This document shows, piece by piece, positions 36,343 to 44,204 of a DNA stretch of 64,000 nucleotides. The notes below the pieces were generated by a model. It was given only the letters and a program-made list of their open reading frames with translations, did no database searches and was not told the origin of the DNA. Origin of the DNA: Chryseobacterium foetidum. Lineage in GTDB: Bacteria; Bacteroidota; Bacteroidia; Flavobacteriales; Weeksellaceae. The translations under genes were made by a program, and so were the position numbers. Each line of letters begins with the position of its first letter. The stretch's first letter is position 1. The stretch lies in assembly GCF_025457425.1 (NCBI RefSeq), contig NZ_JAMXIA010000001.1:1798001-1862000 (forward strand), given 5' to 3'.

Positions 36343-36410
36343 ACTCTAAACTGTCGTCATCTATCTTATATTTGACGATGCTTTAAACCCTTAAAAGAAA
36401 AAATCTGATT

Positions 36411-37064
36411 ATGAAATTACACAAGGAATCCAAAGGCACCATCGCTGTTGCCAGCATTGTATTTATTGCTGTTGCAGGTGTTTCGATATATTTTCTTGAA
36501 ATGTGGTCTTTGCTGATCATCGTTCCTGTTCTGATTATTTACGGACTGGTTTTTTGGTTTTTCAGGGTTCCAAACCGTGACATTCAGGATCATGTGGAAA
36601 ATGTAATCGCTCCCGTTGACGGAAAAGTGGTGATGATCAAAGAAGTGGTAGAAACAGAGTTTATAAAAGAAGCCTGTATACAGATTTCTATTTTTATGTC
36701 ACCTTTAAATGTGCATATCTGCCGTTTCCCGGTTTCAGGAAATGTGATTTATAAAAAGTATCATCCCGGAAAATATTTGGTGGCATGGCACGAAAAATCT
36801 TCTACAGAAAACGAAAGAACAACCGTTGCCGTGGAAAGTTTAACCAAACATAAAGTCGTATTCAGGCAGATTGCGGGATATGTTGCAAGAAGAATTGTAT
36901 TCTACTGTAGCGAAGGCGATCAGGCTAAAGCAGGACACGAATTCGGTTTCATCAAGTTCGGTTCAAGAATGGATATTTTTCTCCCAATGGATACCGAAAT
37001 CATCTGTAAAATTGGTGATAAAACCAAAGGCGGTCTTGATGTGATTGCGAAGATGAGGGATTAG
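36411..37064 (+). CDS. psd: Phosphatidylserine decarboxylase proenzyme, short type
   Basis: The 217-residue protein is the short Psd type that produces phosphatidylethanolamine. Two N-terminal membrane helices (about 12-48) are followed by the conserved APVDGKV, IFMSPLNVHICRFPVSG and the self-cleavage site FGSRMDIFLP (Gly-Ser at about residues 183-184), where the serine becomes the pyruvoyl group. It lies just downstream of cdsA, so the two catalyse linked steps of phospholipid synthesis. Confidence 0.94.
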   Translation: MKLHKESKGTIAVASIVFIAVAGVSIYFLEMWSLLIIVPVLIIYGLVFWFFRVPNRDIQDHVENVIAPVDGKVVMIKEVVETEFIKEACIQISIFMSPLNVHICRFPVSGNVIYKKYHPGKYLVAWHEKSSTENERTTVAVESLTKHKVVFRQIAGYVARRIVFYCSEGDQAKAGHEFGFIKFGSRMDIFLPMDTEIICKIGDKTKGGLDVIAKMRD

Positions 37065-37065
37065 A

Positions 37066-37130
37066 GAGATGGAAGATGGAAGCGGGGAGATGGAAGATGA
37101 TTGATGAATGATCATTGATGATTGATAAAT
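37066..37130. repeat. Short GATGGAA / GATGATT-type repeats after psd
   Basis: GAGATGGAAGATGGAAG units followed by TGATTGATGAATGATCATTGATGATTGAT. It is non-coding. The rest of this 304-bp gap holds a weak terminator-like hairpin near 37148-37180 (GATCAGG...CTCTGATTTTT) and the promoter of the next gene. Confidence 0.6.
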
Positions 37131-37334
37131 AATTCAGTATATATAAAAAAGATCAGGGTTTACGGGCTCTGATTTTTTTTTGCTTTAATGTTGATTAGGG
37201 TTTCAAATTAAATATAATTTAAACTAAGGTTTTAATTAAATAATTATTTAGAAATTATTAAACATTTTTTTAAATATGTTGCAATTTTAATACTCATTAA
37301 ATACTTTTTTCAGCAATTATCACATTTAAAATCG

Positions 37335-37342
37335 TAGTTTTG
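37335..37342 (+). promoter_or_regulatory. Promoter -7 element of the PNGase F-like gene
   Basis: TAGTTTTG matches TAnnTTTG and lies 26 bp before the start codon. Confidence 0.5.
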
Positions 37343-37368
37343 ATTTCAAATCAAAAATCTAATAATTA

Positions 37369-38697
37369 ATGAAAAGACTTCTACTCGCTTTTCTGGCTTT
37401 CGCCGGAATTTCTCAGACTCATGCCCAAACTACCATCAACGTTTATTCTGCAATAGTTTTTTATGACGGCTACGCTACCAACGTATCAAACCCAGTTCCT
37501 GCAAATGTCATTCGGCTTGCCAATTACAGATATGCAAAAAAACTGACGGATGCTGAACTGAACACCTTTCAGAATAAAATTCAGATGAATGTGAGCATCG
37601 GTGCTCTATGTGATAACTACGACAGAATCGGAGGTGTGCATATTGCTTTCGTTCCTAAAAATCAGGCTACTTACACTTTGAGCGATCCGGGAGTAAAACG
37701 CATCGAAATCGGCAGATACATTACGCCGTTTATGAATAAAAACATAAATCCTACCTCTGTACCTTATACTTATGAGGTTAATAATCTCTACAATATTTTC
37801 AGCAATACTGTTTTAAGAGCGGCTTACGACATTTATGTGGAACTCGATGTCTTTGGCGTTCCTTATGCTGCCAATACGCAGGTTGCAGGATGTGCTAACA
37901 GAAATGATGTTTTTGCAGGCACCTTAAACTTTGTAACATCTAACGACCCAACGGTGGTTAATACTTTTAATAATCTACTTCCACTACTTGATTCCAACGA
38001 ACTGAACAATTACAACAATACAGATCAGCCAGGGCAAACCGTAAGACTTATCAATTTTAATTTAAGTCAAAGCACTGATAATGCTAAGTTTTTCATCATT
38101 ACTTCTCCGCACGGTGCCGGTACAAATGGTGAAGAATATGTAAGAAGGCAGAATTTTGTTTCTCTGGATAATGCGCAGGTACTCACATTTACTCCCGGAG
38201 GGAAATCATGTGAACCATACAGACAATACAACACCCAAGGCAATGGAATCTATGGACCATATGTACAGACTACCCAGTGGTGGACTGCGTGGAACAATTG
38301 GTGTCCGGGAGATGCTGTTCCCATCAGAACTTTTACAGCCGCTACTATCTCGGCAGGAAGTCATACGATAAAATATGAAGTTCCAACCGCCGTTTTCTAT
38401 GGCCAGGATGGCAGAATCGTGCTTTCAATTTATATGCAAAGCACCAATCAGGCATTGTCTGTAAAAGAAGTTTCTACAGTGGACGTTTCTATCTACCCTA
38501 ATCCTACAGCTGATTATGTTAATTTAAAATCAGATAAAAAAGTACAGAACATCATCATCTATTCTTTAGACGGAAGAAAGATCGATGAAGTGAGAGATTC
38601 AAAAATAGACCTCACCTCTTATCCATCAGGAACATATTTACTGGATATTTCTCTTGAAGGCGGAACGCAGTTTAAGCATAAGGTGATCAGGAAGTAA
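37369..38697 (+). CDS. Secreted PNGase F-like protein with type IX sorting domain
   Basis: The 442-residue protein has a signal peptide (cleavage after HAQ, residue 20) and a C-terminal type IX secretion sorting domain (about 373-442, SIYPNPTADYV... KVIRK). Between lie two jellyroll segments matching peptide-N-glycosidase F: CDNYDRIGGVHI (81-92; D85 aligns with catalytic Asp60), EIGRYITPF (113-121), GEEYVRRQ (254-261; Glu near the position of Glu206) and WCPGDAVPIR (311-320). The loop that carries Glu118 in PNGase F appears to be missing, so deglycosylation activity is uncertain. Probably secreted and surface-anchored or released. Confidence 0.8.
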   Translation: MKRLLLAFLAFAGISQTHAQTTINVYSAIVFYDGYATNVSNPVPANVIRLANYRYAKKLTDAELNTFQNKIQMNVSIGALCDNYDRIGGVHIAFVPKNQATYTLSDPGVKRIEIGRYITPFMNKNINPTSVPYTYEVNNLYNIFSNTVLRAAYDIYVELDVFGVPYAANTQVAGCANRNDVFAGTLNFVTSNDPTVVNTFNNLLPLLDSNELNNYNNTDQPGQTVRLINFNLSQSTDNAKFFIITSPHGAGTNGEEYVRRQNFVSLDNAQVLTFTPGGKSCEPYRQYNTQGNGIYGPYVQTTQWWTAWNNWCPGDAVPIRTFTAATISAGSHTIKYEVPTAVFYGQDGRIVLSIYMQSTNQALSVKEVSTVDVSIYPNPTADYVNLKSDKKVQNIIIYSLDGRKIDEVRDSKIDLTSYPSGTYLLDISLEGGTQFKHKVIRK

Positions 38698-38703
38698 GTG
38701 TTG

Positions 38704-38731
38704 GATGATTGATGATTGATGATTGATGTTT
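38704..38731. repeat. 7-bp tandem repeat GATGATT, about four copies
   Basis: Three exact copies of GATGATT and one variant (GATGTTT) lie 6 bp after the stop codon, just before a terminator. Confidence 0.8.
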
Positions 38732-38765
38732 GATGCGGGAGGCGGAAAATAAATACTTAAACAAA

Positions 38766-38796
38766 AAATCAGAGTTTTTAGGCTCTGATTTTTTGT
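38766..38796. terminator. Terminator after the PNGase F-like gene
   Basis: Arms AAAATCAGAG / CTCTGATTTT with a TTTTTAGG-like loop and a T run. It lies between convergent genes and is A/T-flanked on both sides. Confidence 0.75.
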
Positions 38797-38911
38797 TTTT
38801 GCTTGACGCGTGCTATTTTAGCTTTATGGCTTCTGGAAATCAATACTTTTTTATCCAGGTTAACATTTATATTACAATACAATCTTGATTTACAATCGCA
38901 ATAACAAATTC

Positions 38912-39631
38912 TTACTTACTTTTCTTCACAAACTTATAGGCATGTTGAGCTGTTTTCAGGATATAAAGACCATCCGAAAGAGCAGTAATATCAACACCTT
39001 TATTCTGATCATAAACCTGTTTTAGAACCAACTTCCCCTGTAAGTCATAAATAGAGCACACTTCATTTGCTTTGAAATTACTAAGTCTGATGAAATCTGC
39101 AGATGGATTCGGATAGAGCTGAATTTTATGACTATCTGCATTCACCTCATGGGTCGATAATGTTGCCGATGTGATGTTAAAAGTAGTTGAAAAATTATTC
39201 AGATTGCTGTAGTTACCGTTCTGAAAAGCAATGGATGCAGGCTGATTGCTGGCTGCAGCAGAAGGATTCATCACGTTTTTAATGACCACCTTGATGGCAG
39301 TACCTTGTGGTAAAGCCTGCTCAATATCGATTTTAAGTTCGCTCCCAAAATCCCTGAGATATGCTGCGGTTTCAGTATTCGATCCGTTCAGGAATACATC
39401 TACATTGGCTACATTCGCAGGTGAAGCATTTGCAGTAAATGCCGGAAGTGTAGAACCTGGAACAACGTAGGCAGAAACAGCATTCCACGTCTCTCCTCCT
39501 GCACCGGCAACAAGATTGAAAGTGTAAGTAGTTGCAGTACCCGCAACGGTAGATGTAGATGAAATTGAATTTTGAGCATTTGCAATCGCCGCAAAGGATA
39601 AGAAAGATCCAATAAGTAGTTTTTTAATCAT
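38912..39631 (-). CDS. Small secreted protein with type IX sorting domain
   Basis: The 239-residue protein has a signal peptide (cleavage after NAQ, residue 20), a beta-rich middle domain of about 140 residues that I do not recognise, and a C-terminal sorting domain (about 168-239, IQLYPNPSADFIRL... YKFVKKSK) for type IX secretion. It is alone on its strand, facing the PNGase F-like gene. Confidence 0.82.
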   Translation of the reverse strand: MIKKLLIGSFLSFAAIANAQNSISSTSTVAGTATTYTFNLVAGAGGETWNAVSAYVVPGSTLPAFTANASPANVANVDVFLNGSNTETAAYLRDFGSELKIDIEQALPQGTAIKVVIKNVMNPSAAASNQPASIAFQNGNYSNLNNFSTTFNITSATLSTHEVNADSHKIQLYPNPSADFIRLSNFKANEVCSIYDLQGKLVLKQVYDQNKGVDITALSDGLYILKTAQHAYKFVKKSK

Positions 39632-39654
39632 AATATTTTTTATAGAATTTCCGG

Positions 39655-39662
39655 CAAAAGTA
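39655..39662 (-). promoter_or_regulatory. Promoter -7 element of the small secreted protein gene
   Basis: On the minus strand TACTTTTG matches TAnnTTTG, 24 bp before the start codon. The remaining gap to 40055 shows no other gene or strong structure. Confidence 0.5.
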
Positions 39663-40055
39663 AATGATTAAATGGAAGATCTGTAATTATCATATACCCA
39701 AGTGTAATGATAAAAAACAGATGATTTTACTTGTTTTAAATGGTCGGTTAAAGATGCAGAACCGGACTTTAATGAAACTGCGAAAATTACAGAATTAATT
39801 TTTGTGACTTTGACAAAGCAGCTAAAATTTGACTGTATGTTATTAGCTTTTCCTGTCTTGAAATTAGGGCAGATTTTGTTTTGTGGAGCATATATTCAGG
39901 ATTTTCAGAAAACACGGAGAGAAGACTCGGACAAAATTCAAAATTTTATTTAGATGTTATAGAACAGTAGTCTATGTAAAGAAGCAGAAAAACAGAGCCA
40001 ACAGTGAAAATATACCGAAAAGATGTTGGATAAGACAGGTGAAAATTCCCGAGAA

Positions 40056-40880
40056 TTACATATCCAGGGGACTTTGAATTTTTCTGATCTTTAAATCTGT
40101 GATATGAGTGTAAATTTGGGTGGTAATTACGCTGTTATGACCCAAAAGCTCCTGAATATATCTGATATCTGTCCCGTTTTCTATTAGATGCGTCGCAAAA
40201 CTATGGCGAAGAATATGAGGAGTCACTAATTTTTGAATTTTAGCTCTCACAGCGCTTTGTTTAACAATTTGCTGAACACTTCTGGGAGAATATTTCTCAT
40301 TAGCATTTCCTTCAAAAAGATAGGTTTTTGGCGAATATTTTTTGAAATATTCTCTTAGCAAAGGCAAAACTGATTGTGGAAGCATTACGTATCGATCTTT
40401 CTTTCCTTTAGACTGAATAATCGATATTCTGCCAGATTTTGAATCTATATCTGTAATTTTCATATTAATCAATTCACTTACCCGAAGACCGCAGCCATAC
40501 AAAAGACTGATCATCGATTTATGCTTCAGATTCTCAGTGAGACTGATCATTTTTAATATCTCTTCTTTGCTGAGATATTTTGGCAGGGTATGTTCTACTC
40601 TTTTAGGATAAAGATGTGATAGAGACAGTTTTTTATTAAAAATCATTTCGTAAAATAATTTTATGCTTCCTAAAATGTGTTTCTGAAATGATTGTGAAAT
40701 ACTTTTCTCTTTAATTTCGTTGTGTAGATATTTCTCTATTATAACTTCATCAACATCCTCTATAGCAACATGATTAATTGCATTAAAAAATGTAGCCAAA
40801 GTAGAAATATAAGTTTTGATTGTGGAATCGCTATATCTGGCGACTTCGAGTTTCTGTCTGAAAATTTGAGAGTATTTCAT
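40056..40880 (-). CDS. Tyrosine recombinase of an integron-like cassette array
   Basis: The 274-residue recombinase has an N-terminal SAM-like core-binding domain (residues 3-90) and a catalytic domain with R133 (GCGLRVSEL), K158 (SKGKKDR), H222 and R225 (TPHILRHSFATHL), H248 (LLGHNS) and nucleophile Y257 (TTQIYTH). It ends in IQSPLDM, like the SPLD end of IntI integrases, but the extra IntI domain before the HxLRHSFAT box is absent. It is transcribed away from four cassettes separated by attC-like palindromes, with an attI-like site 134-182 bp from its start. A chromosomal XerC/D role is less likely given this context. It probably integrates and excises the cassettes; this is inference. Confidence 0.9.
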   Translation of the reverse strand: MKYSQIFRQKLEVARYSDSTIKTYISTLATFFNAINHVAIEDVDEVIIEKYLHNEIKEKSISQSFQKHILGSIKLFYEMIFNKKLSLSHLYPKRVEHTLPKYLSKEEILKMISLTENLKHKSMISLLYGCGLRVSELINMKITDIDSKSGRISIIQSKGKKDRYVMLPQSVLPLLREYFKKYSPKTYLFEGNANEKYSPRSVQQIVKQSAVRAKIQKLVTPHILRHSFATHLIENGTDIRYIQELLGHNSVITTQIYTHITDLKIRKIQSPLDM

Positions 40881-40896
40881 TACTGTGTGTTTTGGT

Positions 40897-40904
40897 CAAA
40901 AATA
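40897..40904 (-). promoter_or_regulatory. Promoter -7 element of the recombinase gene
   Basis: On the minus strand TATTTTTG matches TAnnTTTG, 16 bp before the start codon. TTTG at 40922-40925 lies 17 bp upstream. Confidence 0.5.
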
Positions 40905-41014
40905 CTAAACATTCGCCAATCCAAAAAATATTTTTTTAAATTGTTTTTGCAAATTATTAAAAATCAATCAACAAAAGCAACATCTTTTTAAAACAGAAAA
41001 ATAGCTTTACGAAA

Positions 41015-41062
41015 GTTATATACATTGGATTGACGCAATGCGTAAATTTGGAAGTTACCAGC
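41015..41062 (+). other. attI-like site, first insertion point of the cassette array
   Basis: The region between the recombinase and the first cassette ends in GTTACCAGC (41054-41062), whose exact reverse complement GCTGGTAAC closes cassette 1 at 41719-41727. A second core-like GTTATAT is at 41015-41021, and ACGCA/TGCGT arms lie between (41033-41043). By analogy with integrons the crossover would be between G41054 and T41055. Confidence 0.7.
41043..41050 (+). promoter_or_regulatory. Cassette promoter (Pc-like) -7 element abutting the insertion point
   Basis: TAAATTTG matches TAnnTTTG and ends 4 bp before the crossover base, so transcription would start at the first bases of whatever cassette is inserted. 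Cassettes 1 and 2 have no promoter of their own that I can see. No perfect -33 TTTG is present. Confidence 0.55.
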
Positions 41063-41846
41063 AAGCATAAACGACAGAACCAATAACAAACAAAACTACA
41101 AATATGAACTTCGACTTTGCAGAGCTAATAAATTCCGACCTTGAAAATCTTGACTTTGGTAAAGCCATAAATACTGCGCAAAAAGAACTTGAAAAAATCA
41201 CTAAAACAGAATTTCACGACATTGTTGGTAAAACATTTACAAATCCAATCGACGATTTAGTAAATTGGATTGACAGTTTTTACAAAGAAATTTCAAAGAA
41301 AATTCAAATCAAAACAATGTACTTTGAAATGAACGAATTTGACATAAATACAGACGTTTGGTATATAGACGGGATAGCTTATAAAGAAGACGGCGGACTT
41401 GACCTTGAAGATATGGAATGGCTTTCAGACTGCAAAAGAGATGTAATGACAACCAAAGAATTTGTGTTAAGTGGTTACGAGAAATTTCAAACGTTATTTG
41501 AAACGATTGAAGAAAAGGAAGAAAATGGCGAATGGACAGATGAAATGCAAGATGCAAGAGATTGGTGTGAACAAATTATAATTTCAAGATTTATGGAATT
41601 AATGAAGAAAGCTCACGAAACTGCGAAACAACGAAAACTAGCTTGGGGAAATATATCAATTTATTTTACCGAACACGCCTATGACTTTATAGTTAAATCA
41701 GACGTATAAAAAATGCCAGCTGGTAACAAGGGTTTTGCAATAGTGGGGCGAAACTGCAAAGTTCAACGGTAGTTCTTCGGTTCAACTTTTGTACAAAATT
41801 GAAGATTTTCGCTTCGATTGCCCCACCATCGCAAAGCCCCGAGAAG
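41055..41846 (+). mobile_element. Integron-like cassette 1
   Basis: The cassette runs from the crossover base after G41054 to G41846 at the end of its attC-like site. It carries one gene (41104-41709). Its opening GTTACCAGC and closing GCTGGTAAC are exact reverse complements over 9 bp. Confidence 0.75.
41104..41709 (+). CDS. Cassette-encoded protein of unknown function
   Basis: The 201-residue protein is strongly acidic, soluble and mostly helical, with NWIDSFYKEISKKIQIKTMYFEMNEFDINTDVWYIDG in its first half and a C-terminal SIYFTEHAYDFIVKSDV. I do not recognise a family. The first ATG (41104) lies 49 bp inside the cassette without a promoter of its own. Its stop is 9 bp before the attC-like site, the compact layout expected of an integron cassette. 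Confidence 0.72.
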   Translation: MNFDFAELINSDLENLDFGKAINTAQKELEKITKTEFHDIVGKTFTNPIDDLVNWIDSFYKEISKKIQIKTMYFEMNEFDINTDVWYIDGIAYKEDGGLDLEDMEWLSDCKRDVMTTKEFVLSGYEKFQTLFETIEEKEENGEWTDEMQDARDWCEQIIISRFMELMKKAHETAKQRKLAWGNISIYFTEHAYDFIVKSDV

Positions 41847-41855
41847 TTAGCTGAT
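41719..41855 (+). repeat. attC-like site 1 (137 bp imperfect palindrome)
   Basis: Starts with GCTGGTAAC and ends with GTTAGCTGAT. Inner arms TTTTGCAATAGTGGGGC and GCCCCACCATCGCAAAG pair almost fully, and the middle holds a TTGTACAA-centred hairpin. Eight base differences separate about 121 bases of it from attC-like site 3. Crossover would be G41846/T41847. Confidence 0.8.
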
Positions 41856-42621
41856 ATTTTCACAAACTGAATTCTAATGTTAGAAGAAGAACTAAAAGAC
41901 CAAATATTAAACACTAAAGTCAATTATCTCAATGGTTATCTTGCTGCGTTGGGTTTGTTGAATTCTTATTCAATTATTGGGGTAAACTGCAAATTATACA
42001 TTTTCAATTTTTCAGCTGGAGATATCAAAAAATGTATCCAAAATAATGCCTATCAGCTTTTTGGTGTTTATCCAAATGATTGGGTTGTTGAAATTGAGAA
42101 GATAAATGATTGGGAAATCAAACTTAAAAATGAATTAAACGCGTCTACAAAACGTAGAATACCAATTGAAGCTGATAAACTCATAGCAAATCAACTAAAT
42201 TATTCTGAAAATGATTTAACCCGAGATTTAATTTATCAAACAAAATATGTAAACGAATATTTTGTTCTTATGTTAAAGAATGAATTTGTTATTAATGATA
42301 TTGATGTTTATGAAGTTTTTGTGAAAAATGTTGGTGCATCATACAAAATTATCGGTATCGATTTAATATTTGAAATAGAGCCAACTAAAATATTATATCT
42401 TCAAATTACAGGAACCGCCTAATAAAAACATCAGCTAACATAGTATTGCCAAAAGCGGGGCTGAAAGTCCAAACTTCAACATTTGTACTTCTGTTCCGCA
42501 AAAACCATTTTTTTTTTGCTTTGAAAAATGTAAATTAGCAAAAAAAAATGGTTTTGCTAACTGCGGTGCGAATTTCAGCTTTTGTGCTTCGATTTCCCCG
42601 CCTTCGGCAATACTTTTTCCG
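41847..42621 (+). mobile_element. Integron-like cassette 2
   Basis: Begins after G41846; opening GTTAGCTGAT (41846-41855) and closing ATCAGCTAAC (42430-42439) are exact reverse complements over 10 bp. It holds one gene (41877-42422), stop 7 bp before the attC-like site. Confidence 0.75.
41877..42422 (+). CDS. Cassette-encoded protein of unknown function
   Basis: The 181-residue soluble protein begins MLEEELKDQILNTKVNYLNGYLAALGLLNSYSIIGVNC and contains KLIANQLNYSENDLTRDLIYQTKYVNEYFVLML and a C-terminal GIDLIFEIEPTKILYLQITGTA, suggesting an alpha/beta fold. I know no family for it. It starts 22 bp after the attC-like site and lacks a visible promoter. Local AT content is higher than in the surrounding core genes. 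Confidence 0.7.
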   Translation: MLEEELKDQILNTKVNYLNGYLAALGLLNSYSIIGVNCKLYIFNFSAGDIKKCIQNNAYQLFGVYPNDWVVEIEKINDWEIKLKNELNASTKRRIPIEADKLIANQLNYSENDLTRDLIYQTKYVNEYFVLMLKNEFVINDIDVYEVFVKNVGASYKIIGIDLIFEIEPTKILYLQITGTA

Positions 42622-42634
42622 TTGTCTGCAATAT
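42430..42634 (+). repeat. attC-like site 2 (about 205 bp imperfect palindrome)
   Basis: Starts with ATCAGCTAAC and ends with GTTGTCTGCAATAT. Outer arms AGTATTGCC / GGCAATACT (9 bp) and GCGGGG / CCCCGC (6 bp) are perfect; the centre holds a second stem made of CAAAACCATTTTTTTT and its complement. It is longer than sites 1 and 3 but shares the phrases TTCAACATTTGTAC and TTTTGTGCTTCGATT. Confidence 0.8.
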
Positions 42635-42970
42635 TTTTTTTCAAATCTACCCTATCGAATTTTCTGAAATTGAATTTAACTGAAGTTCCGAAAATGAATA
42701 TTCTAAATTTTGAAAATCAAAATCGAGAAGTCTAAATTGAAAATTCTTGAGAACTGACAATTTGAATTTAACGAAAAAAGAAAAAACTGAAAACTGAAAA
42801 TTAACAAGGAATTGATGGACAAAAAACTTGACTGAAAAATAACTTTGAAACAACAAACTGACGAAAAACGAAATTTAACAGAAAAATAAACCGCTGAATT
42901 TCTGCTTCTTTAAATCGAAATGAACGCACGAAATTTCCGATTCGACTGAATAAAAAATACTACAGATAAC
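42622..42970 (+). mobile_element. Integron-like cassette 3, no convincing gene
   Basis: Begins after G42621 with TTGTCTG and ends with CAGATAAC; over 14 bp the two ends pair with three transition mismatches. The 340-bp body is A-rich and full of GAAAATTGAATTTAAC-like words. The only ORF (69 codons on the minus strand) is low-complexity and I reject it. Its attC-like site is split by the IS110 element and resumes at 44205. Confidence 0.6.
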
Positions 42971-42996
42971 ATGAACTGTGTAAAAAACCAAACATT

Positions 42997-43974
42997 TTAG
43001 GCACTTTTTACAATAAAATTATCCAGGTACGCTGTTTTGTTTTTTACTACCCCAAATACAATCTTGAGCAGCTTGTTGCACACTGCAATTACAGCTGCTT
43101 TTTTGTTTTTTCCTTTCTCTACCAGTCGGTCAAAAAGGGTCCTACATTGAGCATTGGTCTTCTTCGCATTTAGGGCACACATGTACAGAATATGGCGCAA
43201 CTGTTTTCCGCCCTGTTTGCAGATACGGATCCGTCCACGGATGCTGCTTCCGCTCCGATATTCTGTGGGACTTAGCCCCGCATAAGAGATCAGTTGTTTA
43301 TACGAATTCATGTCTTTAAAACCTTGGGTATAGATGATCAGTTCTGCTGCAGCTCTTCTTCCAATACCCTTTACGCTGGTAACCAATTTCAACATTTCTG
43401 CTTCCCAGGCAATGAGTTTCTGTTGCAGAATTATCTCTAAATTCTGCTTCTCTTCCCGAAGTTTTTTGATGATTTTCTCAAAGCTTTTTTCAATCGTTTT
43501 TGTGTCAAAAGGACACTTTTTAATGCTGTGAATCTGATTGCTGAACTTGGTAATTTCTTTCGTCAGATCATGGATCGCATTATTTAAAGAACGGCACTCA
43601 AAGTACTCTGTATCGGGCATTGCGTAAATTTCCGGTCGGCGTTCAACACCGTATTCATAGATTCGTTTCGCATCTTTTTTGTCTGATTTATTGCGTTCCA
43701 AATGCATCTGGATGTAGCGCTTGATCTGCAGCGCATTCACAACACTGAAAGCAATATTCTGTTCCTTTAAAAAGAAAATCAAATGCAGGTGATAAACTCC
43801 CGTAGCTTCCATCACAAAGTGAGTTTCCCGGCCTGCTGATCGGATCATTTTCCGAAATCCGGTAACCGTATTTGTGACCTGTAAATGTTGAAGAACTCCT
43901 TCTTTATTTTTAAAATAAAGATCTAACGTCTCGCTGGAAACATCAATACCGCAGTAGTTGTTTTTTTCTTCCAT
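42997..43974 (-). CDS. IS110-family transposase (RNA-guided recombinase type)
   Basis: The 325-residue transposase has the N-terminal RuvC-like DEDD domain (D11 in GIDVSSE, E56 in VMEATGVYH, D98 and D101 in SDKKDAKRIYEYG) and the C-terminal Tnp20 domain with SVKGIGRRAAAELI, AGLSPTEYRSGSSIRGRIRICKQGGKQLRHILYMCALNA. A catalytic serine is expected in RSGSSIRG (241-244). The frame is intact, so the element may be active. IS110 enzymes use a bridge RNA to choose donor and target. Confidence 0.95.
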   Translation of the reverse strand: MEEKNNYCGIDVSSETLDLYFKNKEGVLQHLQVTNTVTGFRKMIRSAGRETHFVMEATGVYHLHLIFFLKEQNIAFSVVNALQIKRYIQMHLERNKSDKKDAKRIYEYGVERRPEIYAMPDTEYFECRSLNNAIHDLTKEITKFSNQIHSIKKCPFDTKTIEKSFEKIIKKLREEKQNLEIILQQKLIAWEAEMLKLVTSVKGIGRRAAAELIIYTQGFKDMNSYKQLISYAGLSPTEYRSGSSIRGRIRICKQGGKQLRHILYMCALNAKKTNAQCRTLFDRLVEKGKNKKAAVIAVCNKLLKIVFGVVKNKTAYLDNFIVKSA

Positions 43975-44204
43975 TTTTTATACTTTTATTCTTTCTTGAG
44001 AGAACAATTCTTGACTGCAACCAACGATCCTAACACGAACTTTATGTTCAAATAAACTGTACGGTTTCGAGCAAGAAAATGAGCAGGGATAATCATGTTA
44101 GTGAAGCTTAAATGCTTAAAGGGTTTGCCTATCTTATTCTGCTCATTTGTTCTTTCTTTTTTATAGTTTAATATTTAATAAATTTAAGGAATTGCAAACA
44201 TAGG
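43975..44204 (-). ncRNA. Candidate bridge RNA region of the IS110 element
   Basis: IS110-group elements encode their guide RNA in the non-coding end upstream of the recombinase. This 230-bp segment has no ORF and contains AAAGGGTTTGCC (44118-44129, plus strand), sharing AAGGGTTT with the target half-site that follows the insertion (44205 onward). This fits a target-binding loop. The fold and RNA ends have not been determined. Confidence 0.5.

Larger units (their letters stand above)
42971..44204 (-). mobile_element. IS110-family insertion sequence inside attC-like site 3
   Basis: Relative to attC-like site 1 (AAC followed by AAGGGTTTTGC), site 3 has 1234 bp inserted exactly between AAC and AAGGG. 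The insert holds one transposase and 230 bp of non-coding DNA upstream of it, with only 26 bp after the stop, the layout of the IS110 group with a long left end. No terminal inverted repeats are obvious, as expected. Boundaries could shift by 1-2 bases because of the core. Confidence 0.85.

Noticed and set aside
39883..40077. 64-codon ORF on the plus strand after the small secreted protein gene
   Set aside because: It overlaps the end of the recombinase gene on the other strand, has no recognisable composition or ribosome site, and reads like chance.
40056..40880. Housekeeping XerC/XerD for chromosome dimers
   Set aside because: Shorter than usual, ends in SPLDM, and is adjacent to an array of matched palindromic sites; no dif-like site was seen.
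41719..41855. attC-like site 1 as a simple transcription terminator
   Set aside because: It is far too long, lacks a T run after the stem, and its end cores match cassette boundaries.
42647..42856. 69-codon minus-strand ORF in cassette 3
   Set aside because: Almost only F, S, L, V and N from A-rich repeats; no other cassette gene is on this strand.
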